A DNA stretch of 64,000 nt from positions 682,001-746,000 of the forward strand of contig OZ252103.1 in NCBI GenBank assembly GCA_965248395.1, read 5' to 3'. The translations under genes and the position numbers were made by a program. Positions within the stretch are counted from its first letter, which is position 1, and each line of letters begins with the position of its first letter. Origin of the DNA: JAAXHH01 sp965248395 (GTDB taxonomy: Bacteria > JAAXHH01). The notes beneath the pieces were generated by a model. The model was given only the letters and a program-made list of their open reading frames with translations, was not told the origin of the DNA and searched no databases. Of the stretch, positions 1-8,791 are shown in pieces.

Positions 1-834
1 ATCTGGCATGGCATCCAGGGATTCAGAGCCGCCGTGGATTTCGTGGAGACGATGGACATGGAACTGCTCGCGGGCCGGTCGCACCGCGGGTTATTCAGAA
101 ACGACACGGAGTGGGAAAACATCGTGATCAACGAGGCGGCGATGGGAGTCCTGGGATGGGACACGCCCGGTGCAGCCATCGGCCGGCAGGTACGGTTCGC
201 CAATGGCATGACGACAACGGTGGTCGGCGTGGTCCGTGATTTTCACTTTCGAACGCTGCACCTGGAAATCGAACCGCTCGTGCTTTTTCACGGAACAGGC
301 CTGCACCTCGTGGTCCGGATCCAACCCGAAGACACCAGGCGTACGCTGGAATACATCGAAACGGCATGGTCGCAGTTCTTCCCCGATTTCCCCTTTGCCT
401 TTACGTTTCTCGACGAGGACATCGACCGGTTGTACCGGACGGAAACGCGCATCGGATACTTTTTCGGCGTGTTTTCCCTGGTCGCGGTATTCCTTACCTG
501 CCTGGGTCTTTTCGCGCTGGTCTCGTTCACGGTCGAGCGCCGTACCCGGGAGATCGGCATTCGCAAGGCGCTGGGCGCCTCCGTGCGCCGGATGCTGGCC
601 ATGCTGTCCGCCGAATTCGTCGTACTCGCGCTCATCGCCAATGTCTTTGCCTGGCCGGCCGCCTGGCTGGCCATGGGGCGCTGGCTCGAGGATTTCGACT
701 ACCGGGTGGAGATCGGATGGGGCATCTTCTTCGCTTCGGGCGGTGTGACCCTACTGATCACCCTGGTAACCATCGGGTATCACGTGATCAGAACAGCGTG
801 CACCAATCCCGCGGAGGTGTTGCGTAGCGAGTAA
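1..834 (+). CDS. ABC transporter permease, MacB/FtsX type (C-terminal part, cut by window start)
   Basis: The frame is open from base 1 to a stop at 834, so this is the 3' end of a longer gene. The visible part has a periplasmic MacB-like segment (VVGVVRDFHFRTLH, then FTFLDEDIDRLYR). It is followed by an FtsX domain with about four membrane helices and the cytoplasmic coupling motif RTREIGIRKALGAS, which contacts the ATPase. It closely resembles the C-terminal half of the permease at 39565-41967, which has a matching VVEDFHLRTLH block. Family knowledge: such duplicated-FtsX permeases extrude macrolides, peptides or lipoproteins, or transmit mechanical signals. The substrate is unknown, and no ATPase subunit lies in view. 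Confidence 0.9.
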   Translation: MWHGIQGFRAAVDFVETMDMELLAGRSHRGLFRNDTEWENIVINEAAMGVLGWDTPGAAIGRQVRFANGMTTTVVGVVRDFHFRTLHLEIEPLVLFHGTGLHLVVRIQPEDTRRTLEYIETAWSQFFPDFPFAFTFLDEDIDRLYRTETRIGYFFGVFSLVAVFLTCLGLFALVSFTVERRTREIGIRKALGASVRRMLAMLSAEFVVLALIANVFAWPAAWLAMGRWLEDFDYRVEIGWGIFFASGGVTLLITLVTIGYHVIRTACTNPAEVLRSE

Positions 835-978
835 CGCTGAGTGCGCTGTAGTGTGTGACGCAGATGAGAGCGAGTGACGCGGCCGAGAAGACTTAATAAA
901 TGACGATCTTGTTTTGTTATCACAGGCTATGGTAGTAAGGAAAATCAGTAGATTAAAACCGAAGGTATGGAGGACCGA

Positions 979-1734
979 ATGAGTTCATCGCAATCGTGGG
1001 ATCCGGAACGATACGCCCAAAACGCCCGTTTCGTGGCGGAACTGGGCATGCCGGTGTTAGAACTGCTGGATCCGCAGCCGGGAGAACGTATCCTGGACCT
1101 GGGATGCGGTGACGGGGCGCTGACGGCGAAACTCGTCGAAATGGGGTGCAGCGTGGTCGGCGTGGACAGCAGCCCAGAACAGATCGAGGCAGCCCGCCGG
1201 ATCGGACTCGATGCCCACGTCATGGACGGGCACGGACTGACCTACGAAAACGAATTCGACGCGGTGTTCAGCAATGCCGCGCTCCACTGGATGGGAGACC
1301 CGGACGAGGTGATCGCCGGCGTCCAGCGGGCATTGAAGCCCGGCGGGCGTTTCGTCGCCGAATGCGGCGGCCACGGATGCGTACATACCATCGTCACGGC
1401 CCTTACGGAGGCACTGAAACGGCGCGGCCTGTGGGAGGTAGGCGCCAATCCCTGGTATTTCCCCACCGACCGGGAGTACCGCGAGCGGTTGACCCGCCAA
1501 GGGTTCGATGTGCGTTACATCGCCCTCATACCCCGGCCCACCCCGCTGCCCGGCGACATCGGCGGCTGGCTGGAGACCTTCGCCGAGAGCTTCACGTCCA
1601 GGGTGCCCGAGGCGGATCGTCCCGGTTTCCTCGACGAGGTTCGGGAAGTCATGAAGCCAGATTTATGCGATGAAAACGGGGACTGGAGGGCGGACTACAT
1701 CCGGCTAAGGTTTGCGGCGGTGAAAGTGGGATGA
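979..1734 (+). CDS. Class I SAM-dependent methyltransferase
   Basis: A 251-aa Rossmann methyltransferase. Motif I (LDLGCGDG, residues about 39-46) binds S-adenosylmethionine. VVGVDSSPEQIEAAR supplies the acidic ribose-binding residue, and NAALHWM is typical of the trans-aconitate/ubiquinone-biosynthesis-like Methyltransf_11/25 group. The small-molecule substrate cannot be read from the sequence. The start at 979 is preferred over the in-frame ATG at 967 because GGAGG (969-973) sits five bases before it. A truncated second copy of its 3' end lies at 5380-5559, so the gene was once duplicated. Confidence 0.85.
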   Translation: MSSSQSWDPERYAQNARFVAELGMPVLELLDPQPGERILDLGCGDGALTAKLVEMGCSVVGVDSSPEQIEAARRIGLDAHVMDGHGLTYENEFDAVFSNAALHWMGDPDEVIAGVQRALKPGGRFVAECGGHGCVHTIVTALTEALKRRGLWEVGANPWYFPTDREYRERLTRQGFDVRYIALIPRPTPLPGDIGGWLETFAESFTSRVPEADRPGFLDEVREVMKPDLCDENGDWRADYIRLRFAAVKVG

Positions 1735-1887
1735 TGGTCCTGTATGACTAGAAAACGTGCTGAGGATATTTAGGTGGACAGCAGTGACACGATTTGTCTT
1801 TCGTTCAGGGGGAAAGTCACCATTGCTGTTTCTAATACGCCTATAACTTAGAATTCCTGGGAGCTTGGTTTTTAACCATCCGGGAGT

Positions 1888-3126
1888 CTAAAGGTGAGAA
1901 AGTCTCTTAAGAGTTTTTCTATATCTGTTTATAAAATCATCTGGCGAACTAGGCGCAGCGCCATAGAACATGGCAGTGTCGATATTACCATTCTCTTCAT
2001 CCAAATGGAGATCTTTTCTTAGTTTTGATATTGTATTCGGTTCAGCGTCACGTCCATCACCTCCACAATACACTTGTGATTTCAACGTAACGGATCGTGT
2101 CCTACCCAAAAACCCCTTTACTGATATGGTACGAGTTATATTAAGTCGGTTTCTCCCAGCATGTTCGATATTACAGTCATACTGGTTAAGTATCTTCTTG
2201 AGCCGCCTCCACTGGACAGTTCGGTTTCCTAGTTCTATTTCACGGGAATTTGAATGAATCCAGCGGGCAAGTTCTAATACTTCCCTATCTGCCCTATCAG
2301 TTACTGCCTCGCCTTCATTGTAAATACAGTTTGGCAATCGATGTTGCGCTGATAATAGAACCTCTTTAAAAAGTTCTCCTTCAGCACAAGTAAGCATGAG
2401 TCCATTCTCATCAAGAAAGACCAACATGGCTACCATTGCAGTTCGTTTATTTCCATTATGAAATGGATGATCTAAGACTATGGAATGAAGTAATCCTGCA
2501 GCTGCCATTTCGGCAGTAGGGTACTTTTTTTTGTTACCAAAAGAAGTTTGTGGTCTGTGTATTGCAGAAGAAAACTGATTCCAATTCCTAACACCCGATG
2601 GATTTATTGGATCATTTTGCAGTTGGAAATCCTGAACTAATGCTTCGTGGACTGCTAACACTTCACTCTCATTTATCATATTCAACTCGCGCGGTCTGCC
2701 AATTGGTTCCCATATAACTGGCTGTAGATTAGAACCATTGTTTGTTTTTGAATTGGGATTTTCGTGTTCGTTCAAAACCCTTACTGATGACTTACCACGA
2801 CTAAGGGCTTCATTCTTCAGTTTTGAGATTGCTCCTTTCGGTAGCCGTTTTGCCCCTGGTCGAACGGATATTTCTAGTTTAGCTAGTGTTTCCATTAATG
2901 TTTCTTCTGTTAGATCCAAGTGCTGACACCAATATGAAGGGGACATTAGCTCTTTTCGGGTTGCAATATTAAGGGCACGTTGAGCTCTAGCCAAATCACG
3001 TTTGTGAATAGTACGATTTGGGTTTTCGGCATACTCCAATCCTACATCCCACAGACGAACAAGAACTTCATCGAGATCCAATTTTGACTCTTTGGCTAGG
3101 TCTTTAACTGTATACTTTTTGGGCAT
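1888..3126 (-). CDS. Death-on-curing (Doc/Fic) family protein with IF2-N-like N terminus
   Basis: A 412-aa multidomain protein. Residues 1-45 (YTVKDLAKESKLDLDEVLVR) look like the IF2_N module of translation initiation factor 2. Residues about 150-290 form a Doc/Fic domain with the catalytic loop HPFHNGNKRTA at about 220-230. The Fic His, acidic-type loop and Asn-Lys-Arg positions fit phosphate- or AMP-transferring Doc toxins. Residues 300-412 are an unassigned domain containing WRRLKKILNQYDC. Doc of phage P1 phosphorylates EF-Tu, so an IF2-like module hints at a translation target, but that is inference. No small antitoxin gene overlaps it. The base composition is more AT-rich than the flanking core genes. 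Confidence 0.8.
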   Translation of the reverse strand: MPKKYTVKDLAKESKLDLDEVLVRLWDVGLEYAENPNRTIHKRDLARAQRALNIATRKELMSPSYWCQHLDLTEETLMETLAKLEISVRPGAKRLPKGAISKLKNEALSRGKSSVRVLNEHENPNSKTNNGSNLQPVIWEPIGRPRELNMINESEVLAVHEALVQDFQLQNDPINPSGVRNWNQFSSAIHRPQTSFGNKKKYPTAEMAAAGLLHSIVLDHPFHNGNKRTAMVAMLVFLDENGLMLTCAEGELFKEVLLSAQHRLPNCIYNEGEAVTDRADREVLELARWIHSNSREIELGNRTVQWRRLKKILNQYDCNIEHAGRNRLNITRTISVKGFLGRTRSVTLKSQVYCGGDGRDAEPNTISKLRKDLHLDEENGNIDTAMFYGAAPSSPDDFINRYRKTLKRLSHL

Positions 3127-3318
3127 TGACTTTAATACCGGATATTATGGTAAACTAATAGATCGTCACCGTAGGTGATTCTAACAATCGGATGGACAAA
3201 ATAGATCGTGTTGTTACCTCTAATATAAATCTATATGGCAGATCATATACATTGTTTTAAAACCAAGAAACTACATAATCCATTAAAATCCTGAGTTAGG
3301 AAATAGGGAGAAACGAAT

Positions 3319-4392
3319 TTGAAGAAGCCAAAATCCATACATTCCACGGAACGCGATGGCGAGCGGTATATCTGGTATACTGATCGTCTATATGCGCTGG
3401 CTAGTGATCTTCCTGTTTATGATGCCGACGTCGAGAGCTTTGAGGAGCTGGATCGGGACTGCTGGTTCGGTGAAGGCAGGCTACCCACGATCCGGGAGGT
3501 GGCCAGTCATTGTCGCCGGATCAGTGAGACCGATCCCGATAGGCCGGTGATCATCAATGACAACGGTCGGCTGATTGATGGAGGTCATCGTCTGGCACGG
3601 GCGCTGCTCGAGGGACGGAAGAAGGTAAAAGCGGTGCGATTTGAGGAAATGCCGGAGCCGGACGAGATCGAAGAAATCCCGGTAGATAGTGATTTTGGTC
3701 TATGGAGCGCTCGTTGGAGATCTCATTCTTGGTTTAGAAATGAGTTAAAGTGTGAATCTGATCTTCTGCATCAAGGTTTCTATCTTCTCTATCAGTGTAT
3801 CAGTTTCTATAATCGAATAATCAGCCACTCCAAGAACTTGAGTGATCCATACATTGAGGTATGCGCGTTAACAACAGTTAAAGCTCATCATCTTATTCTC
3901 GGAATCTATAATCTAACGATCGATGGGATTGCACAAGAATCGGGTGCATTATTGCGCCCATTAATCGAAACCTGTGATTTGTTGAAGTATGTACGAGTTA
4001 AGCCCGAACGGGCAGCCGACATTAAAAACGGAAGCAAACCTCGAGCTGGCGAAATCACAAAGGTAATTGAAAGTGATTTTCAAGATCTGAGAAACCACCT
4101 AAGTGAAAATGCCTCTCATCTTAGTTTCTCCGAGGACTCTATACGGCACTTTCGTGATAGTGAATCTGGATTTTTGGTTTTTATTCCTACGCATGGTAGA
4201 GTTGTTTTACAAAGAAACCTTTCAACGGTAAATACCTTTCTGAATTTTTTGCTGTTCGAGAGCATCAGTTGTTTAGGATATATTGGGATGGACACAAATG
4301 AACTAGCAGATAAAATCGAGCAGTGGAGAGACGAAAGCTACACTGTTAATCTCAAGAGCGTAGAATCGGCTAGCAAAGTAAAACACCCCTAG
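3319..4392 (+). CDS. ParB/sulfiredoxin-fold domain fused to a conserved helical domain
   Basis: A 357-aa fusion. Residues 1-118 are a ParB-like domain with the phosphate-binding signature IINDNGRLIDGGHRLARALL; this fold covers nucleases, CTPases and kinases. Residues about 130-350 are a mostly helical domain (VKAHHLILGIYNLTIDG, QESGALLRPLIETCDLL) that I cannot name with confidence; DUF5677-like is a guess. A TTG start is taken because GGAG sits eight bases upstream and homology begins there. Two related loci lie at 6879-7241 (ParB part alone) and 7905-10133 (both parts as separate, broken ORFs). Function is unknown; the company of toxin and restriction genes suggests defence or conflict. Confidence 0.75.
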   Translation: MKKPKSIHSTERDGERYIWYTDRLYALASDLPVYDADVESFEELDRDCWFGEGRLPTIREVASHCRRISETDPDRPVIINDNGRLIDGGHRLARALLEGRKKVKAVRFEEMPEPDEIEEIPVDSDFGLWSARWRSHSWFRNELKCESDLLHQGFYLLYQCISFYNRIISHSKNLSDPYIEVCALTTVKAHHLILGIYNLTIDGIAQESGALLRPLIETCDLLKYVRVKPERAADIKNGSKPRAGEITKVIESDFQDLRNHLSENASHLSFSEDSIRHFRDSESGFLVFIPTHGRVVLQRNLSTVNTFLNFLLFESISCLGYIGMDTNELADKIEQWRDESYTVNLKSVESASKVKHP

Positions 4393-4541
4393 GGAAGGAT
4401 ATAAAAAAGCTAGACAACCCGAATGGTGTATTTGGATTTACAAGGTCTCTAATCTTTTCTCAGGTAGCTGATTTTGATATGTGTGCAATGTAAGTGTTGA
4501 AAGCCATTCCTTAACTCGCTGCCTACATATCCCCTCTAACC

Positions 4542-5384
4542 CTACCCCATCCTGAGACTTCGATCCTCATGTGGCAGGTCTGCCCGCACGTTGCCCCGTC
4601 AGTGAGATTCCCGGATGGCGATGGCTATTTCCAGGGCTTCGCGGCCGAACTCGCCGGGACAAATCGTCTCCCTTCCAGCCTCAATTGAACGGCGCTCACA
4701 GTCGATCGCATCGACCATCGAACTCTTGGGATGCCACTGCCCGGGCAGGTGGGTCAGGGCAGGTGCGCCTGTCACTGGGTTCGAGGTCCACAACTCATAC
4801 TGCGCGTGGGAGTTCCGGGAGACGATACGGACGGTTTCGCCAATGAACTCAATAGACCAGGAGTAGAGTTGCGATCTGGAACGGGAGTTCAGAATGGTCC
4901 GGACCCCGTTCTCGTATACGATGATCCCAGATCCGGAAAAATCGCCGTCGGAAGCGGCCTGTTCGTCCGTGTCGATGAGGCCGACTACCCATCGCGCTGG
5001 CGCATTGGCAACAGCTGCAGCATGGCCACGGTGTGACTCTGTAAGTTGGAAAGGGTGGAAGAGCTGTGGCAGACCATGGTCTTCAAGGGACCGATGGCTC
5101 CATCCGTGATGAGTTTCCGGGCGTTCGTATAGTAGCTGTACCAGTTGAGATGGCAAGCAATCGTGAGGATGACGCCGTGCTTGGTACCGACCTTGATCAT
5201 GGCGTCGGCCCCGGCCAGCGTTCGGCACATGGGTTTCGTTGCGAATATGGCCTTAACCCCGAGTTCGGCCAACCCCACCGTGATTTCTGACCGAGGCTCT
5301 GGACGGGTGGTCAGGCATACCACGTCAATCTGCTCCTTCTCCACCATCTCCCGGAAATCGGCGTACAGGGCTGAAACACCCCAT
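4542..5384 (-). pseudogene. Broken Gfo/Idh/MocA oxidoreductase, paralogue of 15844-16926
   Basis: Read on the minus strand, this matches the intact gene at 15844-16926 from MVEKEQIDVVCLTTRPEPR to the final RSLRMG. It lacks the NAD-binding first 90 or so residues, which end at a junction near 5380-5384. It has a one-base deletion near 5010, where LLRLFADAPAQW of the intact copy becomes LLPMRQRDG. It also has a TGA after AIRESH, although homology continues to a second stop at 4542. It cannot make the full enzyme. At the junction the sequence changes abruptly to methyltransferase-derived DNA. Confidence 0.9.
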
Positions 5385-5559
5385 CGGCGGCTGGCTGGAA
5401 ACCTTTGCAGAAAGCTTTACGTCACGGGTGCCGGCCGCGGACCGTCCCGGCTTCCTCGACGAGGTCCGTGAAGCCATGAGACCAAGGTTCTGCGACGAAA
5501 ACGGCGCGTGGACGGCGGACTACATCCGGCTGCGGTTCGCAGCGTTGAAGCAGGGGTGA
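5380..5559 (+). pseudogene. 3' fragment of a SAM methyltransferase, paralogue of 979-1734
   Basis: This stretch encodes IGGWLETFAESFTSRVP and continues through DEVREAMRPRFCDENG to AALKQG and a TGA. It matches the last 58 or so residues of the methyltransferase at 979-1734. The first 190 codons are missing, including the SAM-binding motif. The 5' edge abuts the broken oxidoreductase on the opposite strand with only a few bases of shared sequence. This suggests a deletion that removed the divergent 5' ends of both genes. Confidence 0.9.
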
Positions 5560-5620
5560 AGGGACCGGGTGGCCGATTGTATAGTGGATGCAAATGACTT
5601 GTGGGTGTGAAAGGAATAAC

Positions 5621-6340
5621 ATGTTCAGCCAATCCGTAATTGAGAAACTCGGATTCTATGTTTACTTCCTCAAAGATCCGAGAAATGATTCGGTGTTTTA
5701 TGTAGGTAAAGGCAGAGGCAACCGGATTTTCAATCACATGATATGTGCACTCGACACGGATAGCGGTGATGATAGAGGGATGGACGAGAAACTTGAGACA
5801 ATTCGTGAAATAACGGGTTCTGGACACGAAGTACAGCACTACATTCTCAGACATGACATCGATGAAAAATCCGCCTTTGAAATAGAAGCTTCTTTGATTG
5901 ATTTCCTAGGTACTGATAAACTGTCGAATATCCAAGGAGGCGTTTACTCAAGAGATTTTGGGATCAAAACGGCTCAGGAAATCAGAGCGATGTATGAAGC
6001 CAGGGGTTTGTTAACTACTGAGCCAATATTGTTGTTGAATCTCAACAAGGAATACCGTAGGGATATGACAGCGGAAGAGCTCTATGAAGCAGCGAGAAAA
6101 TCATGGGTCATTGGACCGAGAAGAGAATTAGTGAAATTCGCGGTCGCAACCTACCGAGGATTGACCAGGGAAGTATACCAAATCGAAAATTGGCATGAAG
6201 TGGAGTTTAAGGGTAAGATGCGATGGGCGTTTAAAGGCGTCGTGGCGAAAGATGATATCCGCAAGAAACTACTGTACAAATCCATTGCGCACTTTTACAG
6301 GCAGGGGAATTCCAATCCAATCAAGTACCTGAATTGCTAA
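5621..6340 (+). CDS. GIY-YIG nuclease-domain protein (LEM-3-like)
   Basis: A 239-aa protein. Residues 11-36 (GFYVYFLKDP, then VFYVGKGRGNR) are the GIY-YIG signature with the following Arg. EIEASLIDFLG at about 85 supplies the conserved metal-binding Glu. The C-terminal half (WVIGPRRELVKFAVATYRG, then a Trp-rich segment and KKLLYKSIAHFY) is a second domain I do not recognise. The ATG at 5621 is preferred to an upstream ATG because AAGGA precedes it and the fold begins just after it. Family members cut DNA, alone or as part of restriction or repair systems. The surrounding accessory genes make a defence or mobile-element role plausible. Confidence 0.75.
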   Translation: MFSQSVIEKLGFYVYFLKDPRNDSVFYVGKGRGNRIFNHMICALDTDSGDDRGMDEKLETIREITGSGHEVQHYILRHDIDEKSAFEIEASLIDFLGTDKLSNIQGGVYSRDFGIKTAQEIRAMYEARGLLTTEPILLLNLNKEYRRDMTAEELYEAARKSWVIGPRRELVKFAVATYRGLTREVYQIENWHEVEFKGKMRWAFKGVVAKDDIRKKLLYKSIAHFYRQGNSNPIKYLNC

Positions 6341-6451
6341 TGACAGGACAAATGTCGCGAAGACTGTGTAGTTTCTGACCAGGCACCTATTACCCTGCCC
6401 CACGAACCATTCATTTATCGGTTCCAACAACATGAGAAAGGACAGTCTATC

Positions 6452-6874
6452 ATGTCTCCAAATAAGGCAGCTTTAGATTCGGAATTGGTTCAGCGATTCG
6501 TTTCCGACGCGCATAGAGATATCGATAGTGTCAAGGATATGGTCGAGAAGGAACCTGCCTTGGTCAACGCCTGCTGGGACTGGGGTGGCGGTGACTGGGA
6601 AACCGGGCTCGGAGCGGCCGCGCACACGGGAAGCAAGGATATTGCCGAGTATCTGCTGCAAAAAGGAGCGCGCATAGATCTGTATGCCGCGGCAATGTTG
6701 GGCAAGCTGAGCGTCGTGCAGGCTATTCTAGACGACAATCCATCTGAGAAAGACAAGCCGGGTCCCCACGGGATATCGCTCTTGGCCCACGCGAGAAACG
6801 GAGGCAAGGAAGCGGCGGAGGTTGTGAAGCTGCTGCGGTCCCTCAACAAGAAATCGAAGCCAAAGGAGAAATAG
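6452..6874 (+). CDS. Small ankyrin-repeat protein
   Basis: A 140-aa protein made of about three ankyrin-type helical repeats: VKDMVEKEPALVN, LGAAAHTGSKDIAEYLLQKGA, then LYAAAMLGKLSVVQAIL. A lysine-rich tail (KKSKPKEK) follows. There is no signal peptide or membrane helix, so it should be cytoplasmic. Ankyrin repeats bind proteins, and no catalytic residues are visible. The stop lies only four bases before the TTG of the ParB-like gene at 6879, so the two are very probably co-transcribed and translationally coupled. Confidence 0.8.
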   Translation: MSPNKAALDSELVQRFVSDAHRDIDSVKDMVEKEPALVNACWDWGGGDWETGLGAAAHTGSKDIAEYLLQKGARIDLYAAAMLGKLSVVQAILDDNPSEKDKPGPHGISLLAHARNGGKEAAEVVKLLRSLNKKSKPKEK

Positions 6875-6878
6875 CGAA

Positions 6879-7241
6879 TTGCAGAGGCCAAGACACACCC
6901 ATTCAACAGAACGCAACGGCAAGAGGTACATCTGGTACACGGAACGCTTATGGAAATTGGCGAAGGATCTTCCGGAATACGATGTGGACGTTGAGAGTTT
7001 CGCAGAACTGGATCGGGACTGCTGGTTTGGCGAGAGTAAGACACCGACGATCAGGGAGATCGCCGCACACTGCCGCCGAATAAACGAGAGTGACCCCCGC
7101 AACCCGGTGATCATAAACGACAACGGAAGACTGATGGACGGTGGTCACCGTCTGGCCCGGGCCCTGCTCGACGGACGAAGTACGGTCAAGGCGGTAAGGT
7201 TTGCGGAGATGCCGTCGCCGGATGAAATCCAGGATTTGTGA
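6879..7241 (+). CDS. Stand-alone ParB/sulfiredoxin-fold protein
   Basis: A 120-aa protein almost colinear with residues 1-118 of the 3319 fusion: HSTERNGKRYIWYTERL, ELDRDCWFGE, then INDNGRLMDGGHRLARALL. It ends cleanly (PDEIQDL) where the fusion continues into its helical domain. It begins with TTG, with AAAGGAG about nine bases upstream inside the end of the ankyrin gene. The DGGHR loop is intact, so this copy may be active. Catalysis is unknown; ParB-like folds include nucleotide hydrolases, kinases and nucleases. Confidence 0.75.
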   Translation: MQRPRHTHSTERNGKRYIWYTERLWKLAKDLPEYDVDVESFAELDRDCWFGESKTPTIREIAAHCRRINESDPRNPVIINDNGRLMDGGHRLARALLDGRSTVKAVRFAEMPSPDEIQDL

Positions 7242-7295
7242 TCAGGAGTTGGTATGATCGCTGATACAAGCCTATCGAACGCCAGCGGCCTGAAC

Positions 7296-7318
7296 TACTA
7301 ATAACTGGACTATTAGTA
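7296..7318. terminator. AT-rich hairpin between convergent genes
   Basis: TACTAATA (7296-7303) and TATTAGTA (7311-7318) form an eight-base perfect stem with a seven-base loop. It sits between the plus-strand ParB-like gene and the minus-strand Fic remnant. A short T run follows on the plus strand. It could serve as a weak bidirectional terminator. Confidence 0.35.
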
Positions 7319-7341
7319 TTTCGAGCCAGACATCTGCCATT

Positions 7342-7830
7342 TTACCCCATCTGCTCCTGTGAACACGCAACCTGCTCCGCCACAAATCGTGCAAATGGCT
7401 CAATGTCCTGATCAATACTGGCGTTTTCGAGCGCGGCAAGGTAGGTGTCGCGATCCTGGACGCGAATGACCGTCCACGGGTAACCGCCCGATGCCAACAT
7501 GACATTCATGACAAACCGCGCCATACGCCCGTTGCCGTCAGGATAGGGATGGATGTAACCTAACAGCCAGTGTCCCAACACGGCGCGCACTGACGGCACA
7601 GTTTCCTATTCGAGCAAGTCAAACAAGGTCGGTATGGCGTCGCGGGCACCGGAAAGTACGTTTTGAGCTTCAACCGGGTTGCAGACGAAGAACCCGTCGG
7701 GAACCTTGATAAGCGAGGTTTTGGGTACCAAAAGCTCGAGCCCGTCCCGCGTCGTTCGGTCTACATCGGCCGGTATGTCTATTTGGATGAGATCGTTGCT
7801 GGACTTCTGCGAGCGCTTGCAGGTTTGATA
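7342..7830 (-). pseudogene. Fic-domain protein remnant
   Basis: On the minus strand the frame reads ARDAIPTLFDLLE, then an in-frame TAG at 7606-7608, then VRAVLGHWLLGYIHPYPDGNGRMARF and on to a stop at 7342. HPYPDGNGR is the Fic AMP-transferase loop (HPFxxGNGR). The nonsense codon separates the loop from the preceding helices, and the usual N-terminal beta-hairpin and inhibitory region are missing or scrambled upstream. The 85-aa piece after the stop still carries the loop but is unlikely to fold as an enzyme. It belongs to a different Fic subclass from the Doc-type protein at 1888-3126. The upstream limit is approximate. Confidence 0.8.
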
Positions 7831-7904
7831 GGTCGTGGATGTTCAGGTAAATAATGATGTAGAGCCACAAGTTAATGATGTCGTGGAATTACACGTAAAT
7901 AATG

Positions 7905-8216
7905 TTGTTCAAACGGTACGCGAAACGTCTGTGGGGATAGGCTAAAAACCTGCCCGAGTACGAAGTGAATGTCGAAAGCTTTCCCGGAACTGGACCGGGA
8001 CTGCTGGTTCGGGGAAGGCCGAAGTCCGACGATCAGTGAGATTGTCGAACACTGCCGGAGGATCAATAAGACGGCCCCGAAATCCCCGTCAACGACAACG
8101 GACGTTTCATGGATGGCGGTTACCGACTGGTGCGGGCCTTGAACGAGGGGGCGAAAACGGGGAAAGCGGTGCGATATGTGGTGATGCCGGATCCGTACGA
8201 GGTCGAGGACTTGTAG
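7905..8216 (+). pseudogene. Broken third copy of the ParB-like domain
   Basis: Conceptual translation gives KRLWG, a TAG, AKNLPEYEVNVESF, a one-base frameshift, ELDRDCWFGEGRSPTISEIV, a second frameshift, then NDNGRFMDGGYRLVRAL and VEDL with a stop at 8216. It matches the ParB-like domains at 3319 and 6879 throughout. At least one nonsense codon and two frameshifts inactivate it. The signature GGH is also changed to GGY. It stops 12 bases before the helical-domain ORF at 8229, so in this lineage the two domains were separate adjacent genes. Confidence 0.85.
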
Positions 8217-8791
8217 AAGGGGCACAAAATGAATCTTTGGAGTACACGTACGGCATCTCAGACTTGGCTTGCCAGTGAATTACAGGTGGAATCGGAGTTC
8301 CTGGATCAAGGTTTCAATCTTCTTCAAGAGTGCATCTACAACTACAATGTGCTTTACAAAACATCGAGTTCAAGTGAACCATTTTTCGAGGTTAGTGCCT
8401 ATACCACTGTGAAGGCCCATCACCTACTTCTAGGGATTTACAGTTTATCGTTCGATGGACTTTCTCAAGAATCGGGCGCGTTGCTACGACCATTAGTCGA
8501 AACTTACGAAATGCTGGTTTATATCCGGCTCAAACCTAGTCGTGCAGCTGACGTCATTGGAGGGAATAAACCATCTGCAGGTGAAATCGCGAAGGATATT
8601 GGAAGTGAGTTTCACGGACTTAGAAAACACCTAAATTCCCATGCATCTCACCTTAGTTTTGAGGAAGACGCCATACGACATCTAAAGGATGAGAAATCTG
8701 GGTCACTTATTCCAATTCCGATTCAAAATCTCAGTACTTTTCTAAAGAACCTGTCAACAATCTACGCCTTTATTGTGTATGTTTTATTTGA

